NCBI GenBank assembly: GCA_020161855.1
Contig: JAIUNJ010000003.1
Location: forward strand, 395,729-459,728
Reading direction: 5' to 3'
DNA from: Pseudomonadota bacterium
GTDB lineage: Bacteria > Pseudomonadota > Alphaproteobacteria > Rhizobiales > Aestuariivirgaceae
Length of the DNA: 64,000 bases
The first letter of the stretch is position 1. Every line of letters starts with the position of its first letter. Made by a program: the position numbers and the translations under genes. This document shows positions 34,971 to 44,420 of this stretch, piece by piece. The notes under the pieces were generated by a model. That model saw nothing but the letters and a program-made list of their open reading frames with translations. It did not search any database and was not told the origin of the DNA.

Positions 34971-35977
34971 TGTACAACCAGTTCGACGCGTCTGTTCTTG
35001 GAGCGGCCCTCTTCGGTATCGTTGGATTCGATGGGGCGGGAAAGACCGGCTCCTTCGAATGTCAGGCGCGCGGGATCAATCCCGTAGCCACCCGCCAGCG
35101 CCGCAGACACATTGGCGGCACGGCGTGTCGAAAGATCAAGATTATAGGCTTCTCCGCCCTGATTATCGGTATGCCCGATGATCTTGAGATGCAGAGACGG
35201 ATTGCCGCTGAGCACGGCAGCTATTTCGTCAAGGGCGGGCTTCGATTCCGGCTTCACGGTGTCCTGATCGTAATCGAAGAGAATGCCGTACACATTGGCG
35301 CTGCCTGTTTTGGTCAGCGACTCGGACAGGTCTTCGGCAGGCGGGGCGGCTGCCTGGACCTGATTTGACTCCATGGCCTTCTCTTCCAGAATGCGCAGGA
35401 ATGCGACGGCGACGTCCTTGTCTTCGCCCACCAGGATGCTTGCGTGAACGCTGCCTTCGGGGCCCTTGCGCTCAGCAAGCAGATAGCGCGCGTGATCAAA
35501 ATAGGCAGTCGAGAGGCCGTTGGAGGGGTCGAGCAGTTCACCCATCACATACAAGTCTTTGAACGAGCCACTCAGGCATTCCTGGTCATTGCAGGCGAAG
35601 GTGACCTGAAAGCCCTTCGCAGTGAGATCCGCCTTGTAGTTGGCGATCACTTCCAATGATGATCGATTGGCCGGCAACTGGTAGCGGAATTCCGATGCCT
35701 TGCCCTGAAGCTTGATCCATTCCGGTCCCGACTTGTCCGTCGTGGCGTTACGCGCGAGCAAAGCGCCATAGTCGACGGGGGCCCGCATGAAGGCGAGCTC
35801 GTCAAACTCCTTGACCTTGCAGTAGGCGATGGTTGAGCCGGTGAAGCGGCCGACCACCTGACTGTCGACGCAACCCTCAGCGTCCTGGGCCTGCGCTGGC
35901 GTTGCAACCGAAATCAGCAGTCCGAGCGCCGCGCCGGCCCAGGCCAAGCCTGTCCGATTAATCAGGAACACACTCAC
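34967..35977 (-). CDS. Exported OmpA-domain protein
   Basis: 336 residues. The signal peptide ends PAQAQD near residue 31. The middle (~35-200) resembles DUF4892-type domains found before OmpA modules (FRYQLPANRSSLEVIANYKA, LTAKGFQVTFACNDQECL). The C-terminal OmpA domain (~225-336) has the peptidoglycan-binding residues in LDLSTRRAANV and SKNRRVELVV. It should anchor to peptidoglycan from the outer membrane side. It begins at GTG 35977, 20 bp inside the end of the Cys-rich gene. Within the cluster it is the natural cell-wall anchor. Confidence 0.85.
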   Translation of the reverse strand: MSVFLINRTGLAWAGAALGLLISVATPAQAQDAEGCVDSQVVGRFTGSTIAYCKVKEFDELAFMRAPVDYGALLARNATTDKSGPEWIKLQGKASEFRYQLPANRSSLEVIANYKADLTAKGFQVTFACNDQECLSGSFKDLYVMGELLDPSNGLSTAYFDHARYLLAERKGPEGSVHASILVGEDKDVAVAFLRILEEKAMESNQVQAAAPPAEDLSESLTKTGSANVYGILFDYDQDTVKPESKPALDEIAAVLSGNPSLHLKIIGHTDNQGGEAYNLDLSTRRAANVSAALAGGYGIDPARLTFEGAGLSRPIESNDTEEGRSKNRRVELVVQ

Positions 35978-36644
35978 GGTTCACCTCTCCGTTGTCATCG
36001 GTGACGTCGGCTTCGTGGAAGCCTGGCTTGCAGGGGACGCATCTGCCCTTGGCCGGATCGAAGTGATCGTTGTGCGAACACGAGAAACCACCGCCTGTGT
36101 TCTGGCCCGAATTCTGTCCCTCAGGACCATCCTCGATCTCGGGGAATTCTGACTTCTTGGGAGCCTTTGGTGGGCGGCACTTTCCACTCCTGAATTCGGT
36201 GCCTTCAGGGCAAGACTTCTTGCTCTTGCTGTTTTTCTTGTTCGGAACACATCGATCGCCTTCCACATGGAAGCCGGCCTTGCAGGGCACGCATCTGCCC
36301 TTGGCCGGATCGAAGTGATCGTTGTGCGAGCACGAGAAGCAGACTCCAGAATTGGGATCGCGATTTTGCCCGGGCGGGCAGCTACCGGCCTTTTTCTTGA
36401 GCTTCTTCTTTTTCGTCTTTCCTCCTGAGTTCTTTTCTCCTGAATTGATCTGGAGCTTGCCGGGGCCGATCTGGATCTCAATCGTTGCAGCGAGTTGCTC
36501 GAAGACCGGACCGGCCGCTTGATCCTCATATGATGGTGCAATGCTCATCATCGGTTGACTTTTTGCCGCTGCGGTATGCGGCGTGAAAGCCGCCGAAATC
36601 ATCACAGCTAGAAGAACGACAGCGAGCTTGTATGAGCGTCTCAT
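35958..36644 (-). CDS. Exported Cys-rich repeat protein
   Basis: About 228 residues from ATG 36644, which has GGAGG upstream; the longer frame to 36665 lacks this. Signal peptide (RRSYKLAVVLLAVMISAAF, ending TAAAKS). A Lys-rich stretch follows (KKKKLKKK near 80). Two nearly identical modules, CSHNDHFDPAKGRCVPCK then GFH, lie near 103 and 192. Between them is CPEGTEFRSGKCRPPK, the same motif type as the C-terminal repeats of the adjacent giant protein. The DNA repeat is at 36017-36086 and 36269-36338. The modules look like small disulphide-bonded, EGF-like units. Function unknown. Confidence 0.75.
   Translation of the reverse strand: MRRSYKLAVVLLAVMISAAFTPHTAAAKSQPMMSIAPSYEDQAAGPVFEQLAATIEIQIGPGKLQINSGEKNSGGKTKKKKLKKKAGSCPPGQNRDPNSGVCFSCSHNDHFDPAKGRCVPCKAGFHVEGDRCVPNKKNSKSKKSCPEGTEFRSGKCRPPKAPKKSEFPEIEDGPEGQNSGQNTGGGFSCSHNDHFDPAKGRCVPCKPGFHEADVTDDNGEVNRECVPD
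36017..36086. repeat. 70-nt repeat, copy 1
   Basis: Pairs with 36269-36338 with only about four differences over 70 nt. It encodes the CSHNDHFDPAKGRCVPC module. The third positions are conserved too, so the duplication is recent or kept by gene conversion. Confidence 0.8.
36269..36338. repeat. 70-nt repeat, copy 2
   Basis: Second copy of the repeat at 36017-36086, same orientation, 252 bp apart start to start. Confidence 0.8.
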
Positions 36645-36668
36645 GCAAAGGCCTCCCGGTAACATGCC

Positions 36669-39600
36669 TCATCTGACGATGGGATAGCACTGCCCATCAT
36701 CACTCATCCGTGTACCCGAGGGACATTTCGGCTTCTCAGGCGCGGCTGGGCCTGGCACCGGAATGATCTCGCAGTACGCACCATATTTGTTCGGCTTGCT
36801 GAGTACTCTGTAGCCATCAGGGCAGCTGCGCATGACCGGCTTGTCGTCCGGGCATTGCGTATACTTGCCGATCACAACCGAGCCATCAGGGCAAGTCTTC
36901 CTGACTGGTCCTTGGTCATTGTTCTGCTCAGGCTGCTGCTGCCGGTCGCGACGGCACTTGCCCCGGGCAAACGAATACCCATCCGGGCAGCAGTTGGGAT
37001 AAACGCCGTTGGGGCGATCACCCTCGCAGAATTTCTGCTGCTCCGGCTGCTGCTGGCGCGGAGGCCGGCACTTGCCGTTGCGGAACTCGTAGCCGTCCGG
37101 GCAACAGTTCGGATACTGGCCGTTTGGACGGTCGGCCGGGCACACCTTCTTCTGTTGCTGCGGCTGCTGTTGCTGGCGCGGCAGGCGGCACTTGCCGTTG
37201 CGGAACTCATAGCCCTTCGGGCAGCAGTCCGGGTATTTGCCCACGGGGCGGCCAGCCGGGCAGACCCTGGGCTTCACGGGAGCGGGCGTGGTCTTCTGTG
37301 GCGGAGGCTCTGCCGTATCGGGAATGGGTGCTGACATATTGGAGCCGCCGGTTCCTTGTCCGGCGCACTCCTTGCCATTCCACTTGGTATTCTCGGGGCA
37401 TGCGCACAAGCCACTGCTCGCCAAGACCATGCCGAACTTGCAGGCTTGGGCCGGCGGCGTCAAAACGGGCTGGGCATCATCAATTGGCTTCGATGTATTG
37501 AAGCCACCAGTGCCAGTGCCTTGGTCTTTACAGGTCGGGCCGCCCCCAAAAGCGCCGGCAAGACAAGCGTCGGCCTTGAACGGCGGTGGTTCCACCTTGG
37601 CAATGGGAACTGTAGCGCAGGCGGTGGCGCGGCCAGGCCGCACCCCTTCAAGCGTGGCGCAGTTCTTGATCTCGGTGGCCGTGCCTGCCGAACCCGGCTG
37701 CGGCTGGACGCCGACTGACATGAGGAGCGAGGCGCCAGGTGCCAGCGGCCCTGGATGCGTGCAGGTCATGCCGGGTGCTGCAGATGACAGGCAATACCAG
37801 GGCGCTTCCGGCTCGATCACCAGATTGGCCTGGGTCGTCGGCTGGCCGTTAAAGCTCTGCACATCATAGAGCGTGATGGGGCCTTTGGCCTCTCCGTTGC
37901 CCTGATTGGTGATTGCCACTTCAAACGTGCAGGGCGTCTTGGCGTCATCACACTGGGCCGATGTGGCCCGCTTGGTGATGGCAAGCTGCGGTTCACCAGC
38001 GGTCTCGAGGGGCGTCGAGCACAACGGGGAATCGATGCTCGCGGAGGCCAAGGCATCGAAGCTCTGGCCTGCCAGTGGGCCTGCATCGAAGCTGAGCTGT
38101 GCCCGGTTGCTTACCGTGCAAGCGCCAGGCCTCACCAGGCTTTCAGGAATATGGGCCGTAACCGACATACGCACATTGCTGCCCACAGGAATGCTGATGA
38201 ACGGATGCGTGCATTCCTTCACATTACCAGTTCCGGTGCAGCCCCAAGGCGCCGATACTTTCACCAGCTGTGCACCGGCGGGAAGCGTCTCCGTGATCTT
38301 GAGCGGCCCATGGAACGGATCGGGACCCATCGACGTCACGTCGATATCGTACGAGCAATCAAATCCATCGCCTGCCTTGGCGCAGATCTGCGGATTGGCC
38401 ACCTTCGTCAACTGCAGCGAAGGTGGATCACACGGAACCTCGCCGTTCGGACCAACGACCATTGGAATGCGCGCGAAGGCTAGGGAAAGATCATCCTTCG
38501 GATCGAAATTCAAACTGGTCATCGAGTCGGGCTTCGATATCCCCGCAAAGTTGATGGCCTTGCAATTCTCCGGCCTTGGGCTCGGTTGGGAAACTTCAAA
38601 AGCGAGATCAATTTCGAGCGGCGCGCCAAAGGGCTCCATGACAACTTCAGCGTTGGTTTTACAGCTAACGCCCATGGCACCTTGGCCCTCAAGTTCAGGT
38701 GCCATTTCCTTTTTCGTACACGACCAAGGACCTGGGGAAGGCTGGGAGAACGACAAGAATTTTGCTCCCGGCATATTGATACTGTCGCTGACCTCCAGAA
38801 CACCCTTGAACGGATTTGCAGACGGGTTCGAAACCGAGAGCTTGAAAGTGCAGATATGATTGCCAGCGGCATTCCGGGCGCAATCCGGTGCTGCAGTCTT
38901 TGTGATCGCAAGATTGACGGGTGGAGCGCAATCCGGGTTGGGAACAATGGCTGTGGCGGTGCCAAGGCGACTTGAACCGAAGCCGTCATCTGCATTGCCC
39001 GATGCTGCCGGAGGCTCCTTCAAGCTTGCTACATTGAGCACGACACATGCGTTTTTCATGTCGGTGGGGACGGTCACTGTTATGGGCAGCGTGATAGACG
39101 CACCGGCATCAATGGAAGCATCGCGATTTTCACAGATCCGGCTTCCGTTGAGCGGATCCCCTTCCGATGGGCACGACCAGGGGATGCCGGCCGTGAAACC
39201 AACCTTGAGACCGTCGGCCAGGGGTGTCTGATCCGCAATCTTGACAGGGCCTTTGAAAGGGGCCGTGCCCACATTTGTGACCGTGATCAGGAAATTGCAC
39301 TCGAATCGTCCCTTGGCGTCGTTCCTCACACAGGGATCGGCCCGCTTGGTGAGCTTCAGATCGGCGCCCTGCGGAGCGGGTTTGAGCGGAACAGTGATAC
39401 AGGACCTGGCGGCCGTAGCATCACCGTTCTTCAACACGGCGCAGTTCTCCATCGATTGAGCGGTCGCGTCTCTTCCAGGCGTAACCGAGGCGGAAATTGA
39501 AATGGTACCGCCAACGGGCACGGGGCCGGGATGGGTACAGGTTGTCTGTTGCCCCGGGGCGCAAACCCACGGCGCAAGCGGCAAAATCTTGAAGCCGCCG

Positions 39601-42395
39601 GCAAAGTCTGCGGAAATTGCCCCGAGCTCTGCTCCGCCCTTCGGAAGCGCCAGATTGCCCCCGTCTGCCGCTCTTGGAACATCAGTGATGACGATCGGGC
39701 CCTTGATGTCGGCCGCAGTCGTATTCTTGATGGAAATGGTGAACAGGCAAGCCCTGCCGGCTTCACATTTAAGTCCGGCCCCAAGGGGCCTCTTGGAGAT
39801 TTCCAGCCCATTTGCCGCCTTTGCAGGTACCTGGTCCTTCGCCGGCTTTTTCAGGGGCGCGGTCGCGCATGACGCCGCATTCTCATCCAGAACTGCACAA
39901 TTGGTGAGCGTTTCCGCAGCTGCAGCATCCACAAGTTTCATATTCATTGTGGCAGTCAAGGCTGCACCGGCGGCAACAGGGCCTGGGTGCTTGCATTCAA
40001 ATTTGTCCAACTCGTCTCTTAACGTACAGGTCCAAGGTGCATCTGGCCCGGAAGTGATCTCGGTTTTGAAGGGATTCGGCACCTTGCCGATCTCCCCTGT
40101 CAGTTGTTCAAAGAAGCTGATTGGTCCCGCGATTTCAGCATTGGTCGTGTTCTTCACGGTGATCCGGAAAACGCAACCGTCCGCCGTGCAGGCGCCCGGG
40201 ATGATCTGCTTGGTGACCTCCAGACCGTTGGCTGCCTTGGCAGGTTTGCCATCGACCGGCTTTTCTGCGACGGGCGCCGGTTCATCTTCTGCAGGTTCTA
40301 CAGGTGGGTTGGCATCATCGATGGCAACCGTCGCGCACTGCTCCGGCGCCGGTTCCTGCGCTTGTCCGCCACCAGCGCCACCGCCGGCATTTCCAGCATC
40401 ACCACCTTTGGCTTTGACCTCGGCCCTGCATTCCGCCACGACCTTCCGCATCGGCTCCTTCAGCTTTTGAAGAGCGTCCGAGGTAAACAGGGGCGTGTTT
40501 TTCATGCACTCCTGCTTGATTGCTTCTTGATCCAGGTTGGCTGGAACTGCCGCTTTGGCGGCGCAGTCAAGTTTGCTGATTTCCCCAAATGTAATGAACT
40601 TTTCCTGGGCAAAATCGCCGCAGAACGTATCGTTTGCTTTCGCAGCCAAAGCAGCATCCGCTGCGGCCTTGTCTTTTGCGGCTCGGTCCGCCTTGCAATC
40701 ACTCAGCTGTATTTCCATCTGCTTTGCGAACGGGTCGATGAGATCGGGCCGTTTAACGCACGTTCCTCTGACATCGCCCAATTTGTCATTGGACGCGAAA
40801 CAATTGAGACCGCGAATTTGCTCTTGAATGTCATTCATTGACTTGGCGAATGCATCGCATTGCCCCTCAGTCACTTGGCAGGCAAAGTGGCGATGAGCAG
40901 CGATGCTACGGAAAGTGGCCTTTGCGCCGTCTTTGCCAACCGTGGTGCCAAAGGCCTCGCCATTTGCATCCATGTCGCCGACGTAGTGGCCGACGTTTCC
41001 ATTGTCCCAGGCCACTGTAAGATCAAAATGCAGACCGTCGAATTTTCCGGTGACGTTGCCATTCATTGTGCCCGCGCCATTGGGGTGGCGCGCACGTCCG
41101 GTCACATTTCCAAGGCCGTCCCTTGTAAGCGATACAAACGAAACTGGAATATTGTTGCTCTGCTGGACCGAGAAGCCGCCACCTGCTCCTATCCACTTCC
41201 AGTTTGCACACTTGTTGTTGATACCCCCGATGTTACCACCCGGATCATCAACGAAGTGCAGAAGGCTGCTGCGCTTGCCTATCGATTGAGACCGAAACGC
41301 CGCCTTGCTGAACATCTGGGGTTCTTTGGCAGGGACGAAAATCTCTGCCTTCTTCGCCGGTGGAGCCAGCGGTCCCTTCACGATCGCGCAGTTCTTGAGC
41401 GTCTTTGTGCCGGGGGGAAGCTTGGGCGCAAAGGAAAGTGTCAGATCAACGGCTGACTTGGGCGGCAGCGGCCCGGGATGGGTGCAGGTAAAGGGCGCTG
41501 CCTTGCTGCATTGCCATGGCGCATTCGGCTCGCCCAGCAAGGCGGCGCCAGGCGCATCAAGCTTTTCATCGATGACAATCGGCCCAGCCACGACCTGGTC
41601 GGTGGTGTTCTGTACCGAGATGCTGAATGTGCAGGGACCATCGGCCGTGCATTTCGACGCCCCCTTCTTCGAAACAATGATCGGGCCTGATTGCACAGGT
41701 GCATTCGGATCAAGCGGAATCGTTGCGCAAACGGGAGCAGCCGCTTCCTTGCCTGCTTCAACCGCCTGAACGGCACAGTTTTTGATCTCCTTGGCGTCCG
41801 CAGCGAGGTTGGGCGCGAAGACCACACGCATGTCGAGCTTGCCATTGGCAGGCACAGGACCTGGGTGCGTGCAGACGAACGGTGCTGCCTTGCTGCATTG
41901 CCACGGTGCGTTGGGCTCGCCGGTCAAGACTGCGTCTGGAGCCTCAATCAGCTCGTTGACAACGATGGGGCCCTTGACCTCGCCGCCATCATTGCGAACT
42001 TCGATGTTGAAGGCACAACCGCCCTTCGGATTACAGACAGGCACCGTGGCAGTCTTTGCCAGGGTGAGATTGCCGGGCCTGGTCTTTCCGCCGCCGCCTT
42101 GTTCGACGTCCGGGAAACCACCACCGCCGCCGCCTTGTTCAACACCCGGAAAGCCAGGAGCACCACCACCTCCGCCGCCAGCCTCCAGGCCGGGGAAGCC
42201 GGGATTGCCGCCATCAGCAACGGCCGGGAAGCCATCGGCCCCGGTACAGGCCATGAGAGCGGCAACAGCGCCCACATGACCACGGCCGAGAAGATTGTCT
42301 TGTTCCGGGCTCAGGGGCAGAAAATCAGCGGCCGCAGCGAGGCCGGGCGCAGATTGGAACTGGTTCACGGGGCCGATTTGCAGGCCATGCGACAC
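36669..42395 (-). CDS. Giant DUF11-like repeat protein with Cys-rich C-terminus (probably the larger part of a split gene)
   Basis: 1908 residues from GTG 42395. A Gly-rich stretch lies near 60-105. Eight DUF11-like units follow (consensus L-x-I-T-K, C-x-F-x-I-x-V-x-N, GP-I-V, PW-x-C, C-T-H-PGP, NCA). Two come before and six after a ~340-residue insert with His, Cys and charged helices. The C-terminal ~250 residues hold Gln-rich spacers and repeats of the type YPNCCPDGYEFRNGKCRPPR. The GTG start has no ribosome-binding site or signal peptide, although the protein looks extracellular. It is in the same frame as the upstream exported protein with a single TAG and 14 codons between, so the two are probably one ~2,350-residue exported protein. 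Confidence 0.75.
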   Translation of the reverse strand: MSHGLQIGPVNQFQSAPGLAAAADFLPLSPEQDNLLGRGHVGAVAALMACTGADGFPAVADGGNPGFPGLEAGGGGGGAPGFPGVEQGGGGGGFPDVEQGGGGKTRPGNLTLAKTATVPVCNPKGGCAFNIEVRNDGGEVKGPIVVNELIEAPDAVLTGEPNAPWQCSKAAPFVCTHPGPVPANGKLDMRVVFAPNLAADAKEIKNCAVQAVEAGKEAAAPVCATIPLDPNAPVQSGPIIVSKKGASKCTADGPCTFSISVQNTTDQVVAGPIVIDEKLDAPGAALLGEPNAPWQCSKAAPFTCTHPGPLPPKSAVDLTLSFAPKLPPGTKTLKNCAIVKGPLAPPAKKAEIFVPAKEPQMFSKAAFRSQSIGKRSSLLHFVDDPGGNIGGINNKCANWKWIGAGGGFSVQQSNNIPVSFVSLTRDGLGNVTGRARHPNGAGTMNGNVTGKFDGLHFDLTVAWDNGNVGHYVGDMDANGEAFGTTVGKDGAKATFRSIAAHRHFACQVTEGQCDAFAKSMNDIQEQIRGLNCFASNDKLGDVRGTCVKRPDLIDPFAKQMEIQLSDCKADRAAKDKAAADAALAAKANDTFCGDFAQEKFITFGEISKLDCAAKAAVPANLDQEAIKQECMKNTPLFTSDALQKLKEPMRKVVAECRAEVKAKGGDAGNAGGGAGGGQAQEPAPEQCATVAIDDANPPVEPAEDEPAPVAEKPVDGKPAKAANGLEVTKQIIPGACTADGCVFRITVKNTTNAEIAGPISFFEQLTGEIGKVPNPFKTEITSGPDAPWTCTLRDELDKFECKHPGPVAAGAALTATMNMKLVDAAAAETLTNCAVLDENAASCATAPLKKPAKDQVPAKAANGLEISKRPLGAGLKCEAGRACLFTISIKNTTAADIKGPIVITDVPRAADGGNLALPKGGAELGAISADFAGGFKILPLAPWVCAPGQQTTCTHPGPVPVGGTISISASVTPGRDATAQSMENCAVLKNGDATAARSCITVPLKPAPQGADLKLTKRADPCVRNDAKGRFECNFLITVTNVGTAPFKGPVKIADQTPLADGLKVGFTAGIPWSCPSEGDPLNGSRICENRDASIDAGASITLPITVTVPTDMKNACVVLNVASLKEPPAASGNADDGFGSSRLGTATAIVPNPDCAPPVNLAITKTAAPDCARNAAGNHICTFKLSVSNPSANPFKGVLEVSDSINMPGAKFLSFSQPSPGPWSCTKKEMAPELEGQGAMGVSCKTNAEVVMEPFGAPLEIDLAFEVSQPSPRPENCKAINFAGISKPDSMTSLNFDPKDDLSLAFARIPMVVGPNGEVPCDPPSLQLTKVANPQICAKAGDGFDCSYDIDVTSMGPDPFHGPLKITETLPAGAQLVKVSAPWGCTGTGNVKECTHPFISIPVGSNVRMSVTAHIPESLVRPGACTVSNRAQLSFDAGPLAGQSFDALASASIDSPLCSTPLETAGEPQLAITKRATSAQCDDAKTPCTFEVAITNQGNGEAKGPITLYDVQSFNGQPTTQANLVIEPEAPWYCLSSAAPGMTCTHPGPLAPGASLLMSVGVQPQPGSAGTATEIKNCATLEGVRPGRATACATVPIAKVEPPPFKADACLAGAFGGGPTCKDQGTGTGGFNTSKPIDDAQPVLTPPAQACKFGMVLASSGLCACPENTKWNGKECAGQGTGGSNMSAPIPDTAEPPPQKTTPAPVKPRVCPAGRPVGKYPDCCPKGYEFRNGKCRLPRQQQQPQQQKKVCPADRPNGQYPNCCPDGYEFRNGKCRPPRQQQPEQQKFCEGDRPNGVYPNCCPDGYSFARGKCRRDRQQQPEQNNDQGPVRKTCPDGSVVIGKYTQCPDDKPVMRSCPDGYRVLSKPNKYGAYCEIIPVPGPAAPEKPKCPSGTRMSDDGQCYPIVR

Positions 42396-42437
42396 GCGCG
42401 ATTGACCAAGCGCATCAGCAGAGGCCAGCAGCGTTCC

Positions 42438-43718
42438 CTAGCACGACGAGAGATCCAGGGTTCCGTCCGGCTTGTAGGCATATTGCAGGGCGACACCACC
42501 GCTGGCATCGCGGTGTTCGGGAGCGTTGCCGGTGCCATAAAATTCCGCATCCGGCAGCCAGGCAAAAGGTGTCTGCGGATCATCCGGCGATTCAGGCGTG
42601 AAGCGCATCACATCGGAAGGGCCGCTTGCAGTCAGGGCGACAAAGTCGCCGGTGTTCTGCGGCGCATTACGAATGGCCAGCAGCATGCGGCCTTCACCGT
42701 CAAAGGTGATGGCCGTGACCGTGCCAGGCAGGAGAAGAGGAACCGCAAATTCAATGCGTGCGTCTTCCTGAAAGCCCCCATCAGGCCCCAAACCAACAGA
42801 CCAGATCTCCGGGCCGTCGGCGGCGGCGTAGTAAAGCCTGCCGCCATGCACGGCGAGCGCATCCACGCGGCGTTCAATCTGCGTGGAGCCCCAGGTTGCC
42901 GGATCGGCGGAGTTGAATTGGGGTGACGAGATGTCAAGCAGACGCCCGTCATCCGGCACCGCAGTCTTGCCTCCGAGCGGTCTCGCATCCACGCCGTGAT
43001 CAAACTGGCCCAGACCATTGCCTGTGGCGGCACCGCCCAAATGAACGATGACCCCCGTATCCAGATCCGAGGCATAGAATGTGCGGCTCGCCGGATCGAA
43101 GGCGAGACCGCCGAGACCCGGGCCACTATTCTTGATCTCAGCGTAGAGGCTCAACTGGCCTGTCGCCTGATCAATCTTCCAGATGGCCCCGGCGCCACCA
43201 TCAGCGGATGGGCCAAACTGGCCTTCCATGAAGCTGGCTCCGGGCGCCCCTGCCGAAATCCGGTCGGGCATGCCGTCCTCGTCACCATCAGGTCCCACAA
43301 TGTTCAGACCGAAAGCCGATGTGGCGCCAGCATAAAGCCCGGGTGTGCCACGTTCGTCAGGTGGCAGCATGTCATAGGCGAGAGGAAATACATGGCCGAG
43401 CTGCCTGGCGGTGAAGTTCAGGCGCATGGGCAGATTCAATTGCGTGCCCGCACCTGAAAGAGGTACATTGGCAGCATTGAAGATCGTCAAGGTTATGCCA
43501 TCGGGATCAATGACGGTCTTGGTGACGGGATCAACATTTGGCGGAAGGGCTTCCGTCTGAAGCTTTACGCCAGCAAAACTGGAAACTGCCACATCGCCCG
43601 GCAAAAGCACATCTTCAGCTTCGGCAGAAGCAAACTGCAGTGGATGCAGCAGTAACGCCGCGCAAACAAGGGCGGCCTTCCTCGCCTTGGACCAGAGTGG
43701 ATGAACCCGCGCGTGCAT
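42438..43718 (-). CDS. Exported beta-propeller-like protein, N-terminal part of a split giant protein
   Basis: 426 residues from ATG 43718, which has GGAGG upstream; the frame extends to a TTG at 43766. The signal peptide ends QFASAEA near 34. The remainder looks like a six- or seven-bladed propeller of the type that reports numeric values (LGGLAFDPASRTFYASDLDT, VDALAVHGGRLYYAAADGP, VTAITFDGEGRMLLAIRNA). It ends abruptly at a TAG after TLDLSSC. The frame continues on the other side of the stop with coding-like sequence into the DUF11-repeat protein. First gene of the exported-protein cluster. Confidence 0.75.
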   Translation of the reverse strand: MHARVHPLWSKARKAALVCAALLLHPLQFASAEAEDVLLPGDVAVSSFAGVKLQTEALPPNVDPVTKTVIDPDGITLTIFNAANVPLSGAGTQLNLPMRLNFTARQLGHVFPLAYDMLPPDERGTPGLYAGATSAFGLNIVGPDGDEDGMPDRISAGAPGASFMEGQFGPSADGGAGAIWKIDQATGQLSLYAEIKNSGPGLGGLAFDPASRTFYASDLDTGVIVHLGGAATGNGLGQFDHGVDARPLGGKTAVPDDGRLLDISSPQFNSADPATWGSTQIERRVDALAVHGGRLYYAAADGPEIWSVGLGPDGGFQEDARIEFAVPLLLPGTVTAITFDGEGRMLLAIRNAPQNTGDFVALTASGPSDVMRFTPESPDDPQTPFAWLPDAEFYGTGNAPEHRDASGGVALQYAYKPDGTLDLSSC

Positions 43719-44420
43719 GAGGCCTCCGCTGCCAATAGCAAAACTGCAAGTAAACCACGGAATCAAACCATGATTTTGCAGTCACTACTATGAAGTACCC
43801 CCACGCACGAACCACTATAGCCTGGGAATTCGGGAGGGCAAGGTATTAGTGCGCGCGGCCGAGGAAGAGGGATGCGGCGCACAAATAAAACGGCATCGCC
43901 ACTCCCAGCAAGCATCTAGTGAACTGATGAGCTCACATTAATGTAAGTTTTCTGTTTGGCTTCCAGGCATCTGACTTCACTCTCCAGGCCCGCTGTTGCC
44001 ATTTCCCTTGTCGGAGAAACAAACATGAAAACACGAAGAGGCAAACCTACTGCATCGAGTATATGGGCTGCCCGAAGATATAAATCCCGTTTCGAGAAAC
44101 ACCGACCAAAAGAACTTGCCGACTGCTGCGGGTAGTCAACGCTGCCATGTCTCATCATGGAGATTCTTCCATAGCTACAATGACGCTGATGGCTCCTGCG
44201 AGGCGCGCCGGTTCGCTGCTGGTGGCAGGCGCACATGTTTTGCATGTTTATCTTTGAAGGTGCGGGCATCGGCAGAATGCTTTGGCATTTCGCCAGATGA
44301 GTTTCGATGTTGTCAAATCTGCTTGGCTCGACCGGTTCGTCTATCGCAGGCAAGAATAAAGCCACCGAAAGCGGACCTTTTGCAAAGGATCGCAGAAACC
44401 TGGCCCGCCACAGAACTGCC
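43719..44420. other. ~700-bp non-coding stretch with IS remnant
   Basis: No intact gene. Bases 43719-43910 are the upstream region of the exported-protein cluster. They are AT-richer and contain an ACTGCAA/TTGCAGT inverted pair near 43743 and 43774. Bases ~43916-44330 hold a transposase-like fragment on the minus strand. The tRNA-Ala 3' end is at the right border. Confidence 0.6.
43916..44330 (-). pseudogene. Decayed IS5-like transposase fragment
   Basis: The minus-strand translation contains HILDAVGLPLRVFMFVSPT, which resembles the IS5-family motif H-x-x-x-D-A-x-G-x-P-x-R followed by V-T-x-G-T. Just upstream is CHQQRTGAPRR, resembling the R-A-H-Q-H-x-x-G-A stretch. The catalytic D-D-E set is not complete and no clear terminal inverted repeats were seen. 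It lies beside the tRNA 3' end, a common insertion site. The call rests on one short motif match. Confidence 0.35.

Noticed and set aside
41691-42926. 411-residue plus-strand open frame
   Set aside because: Antisense to the DUF11-repeat and propeller-like genes; composition reflects their repeats and there is no start signal.
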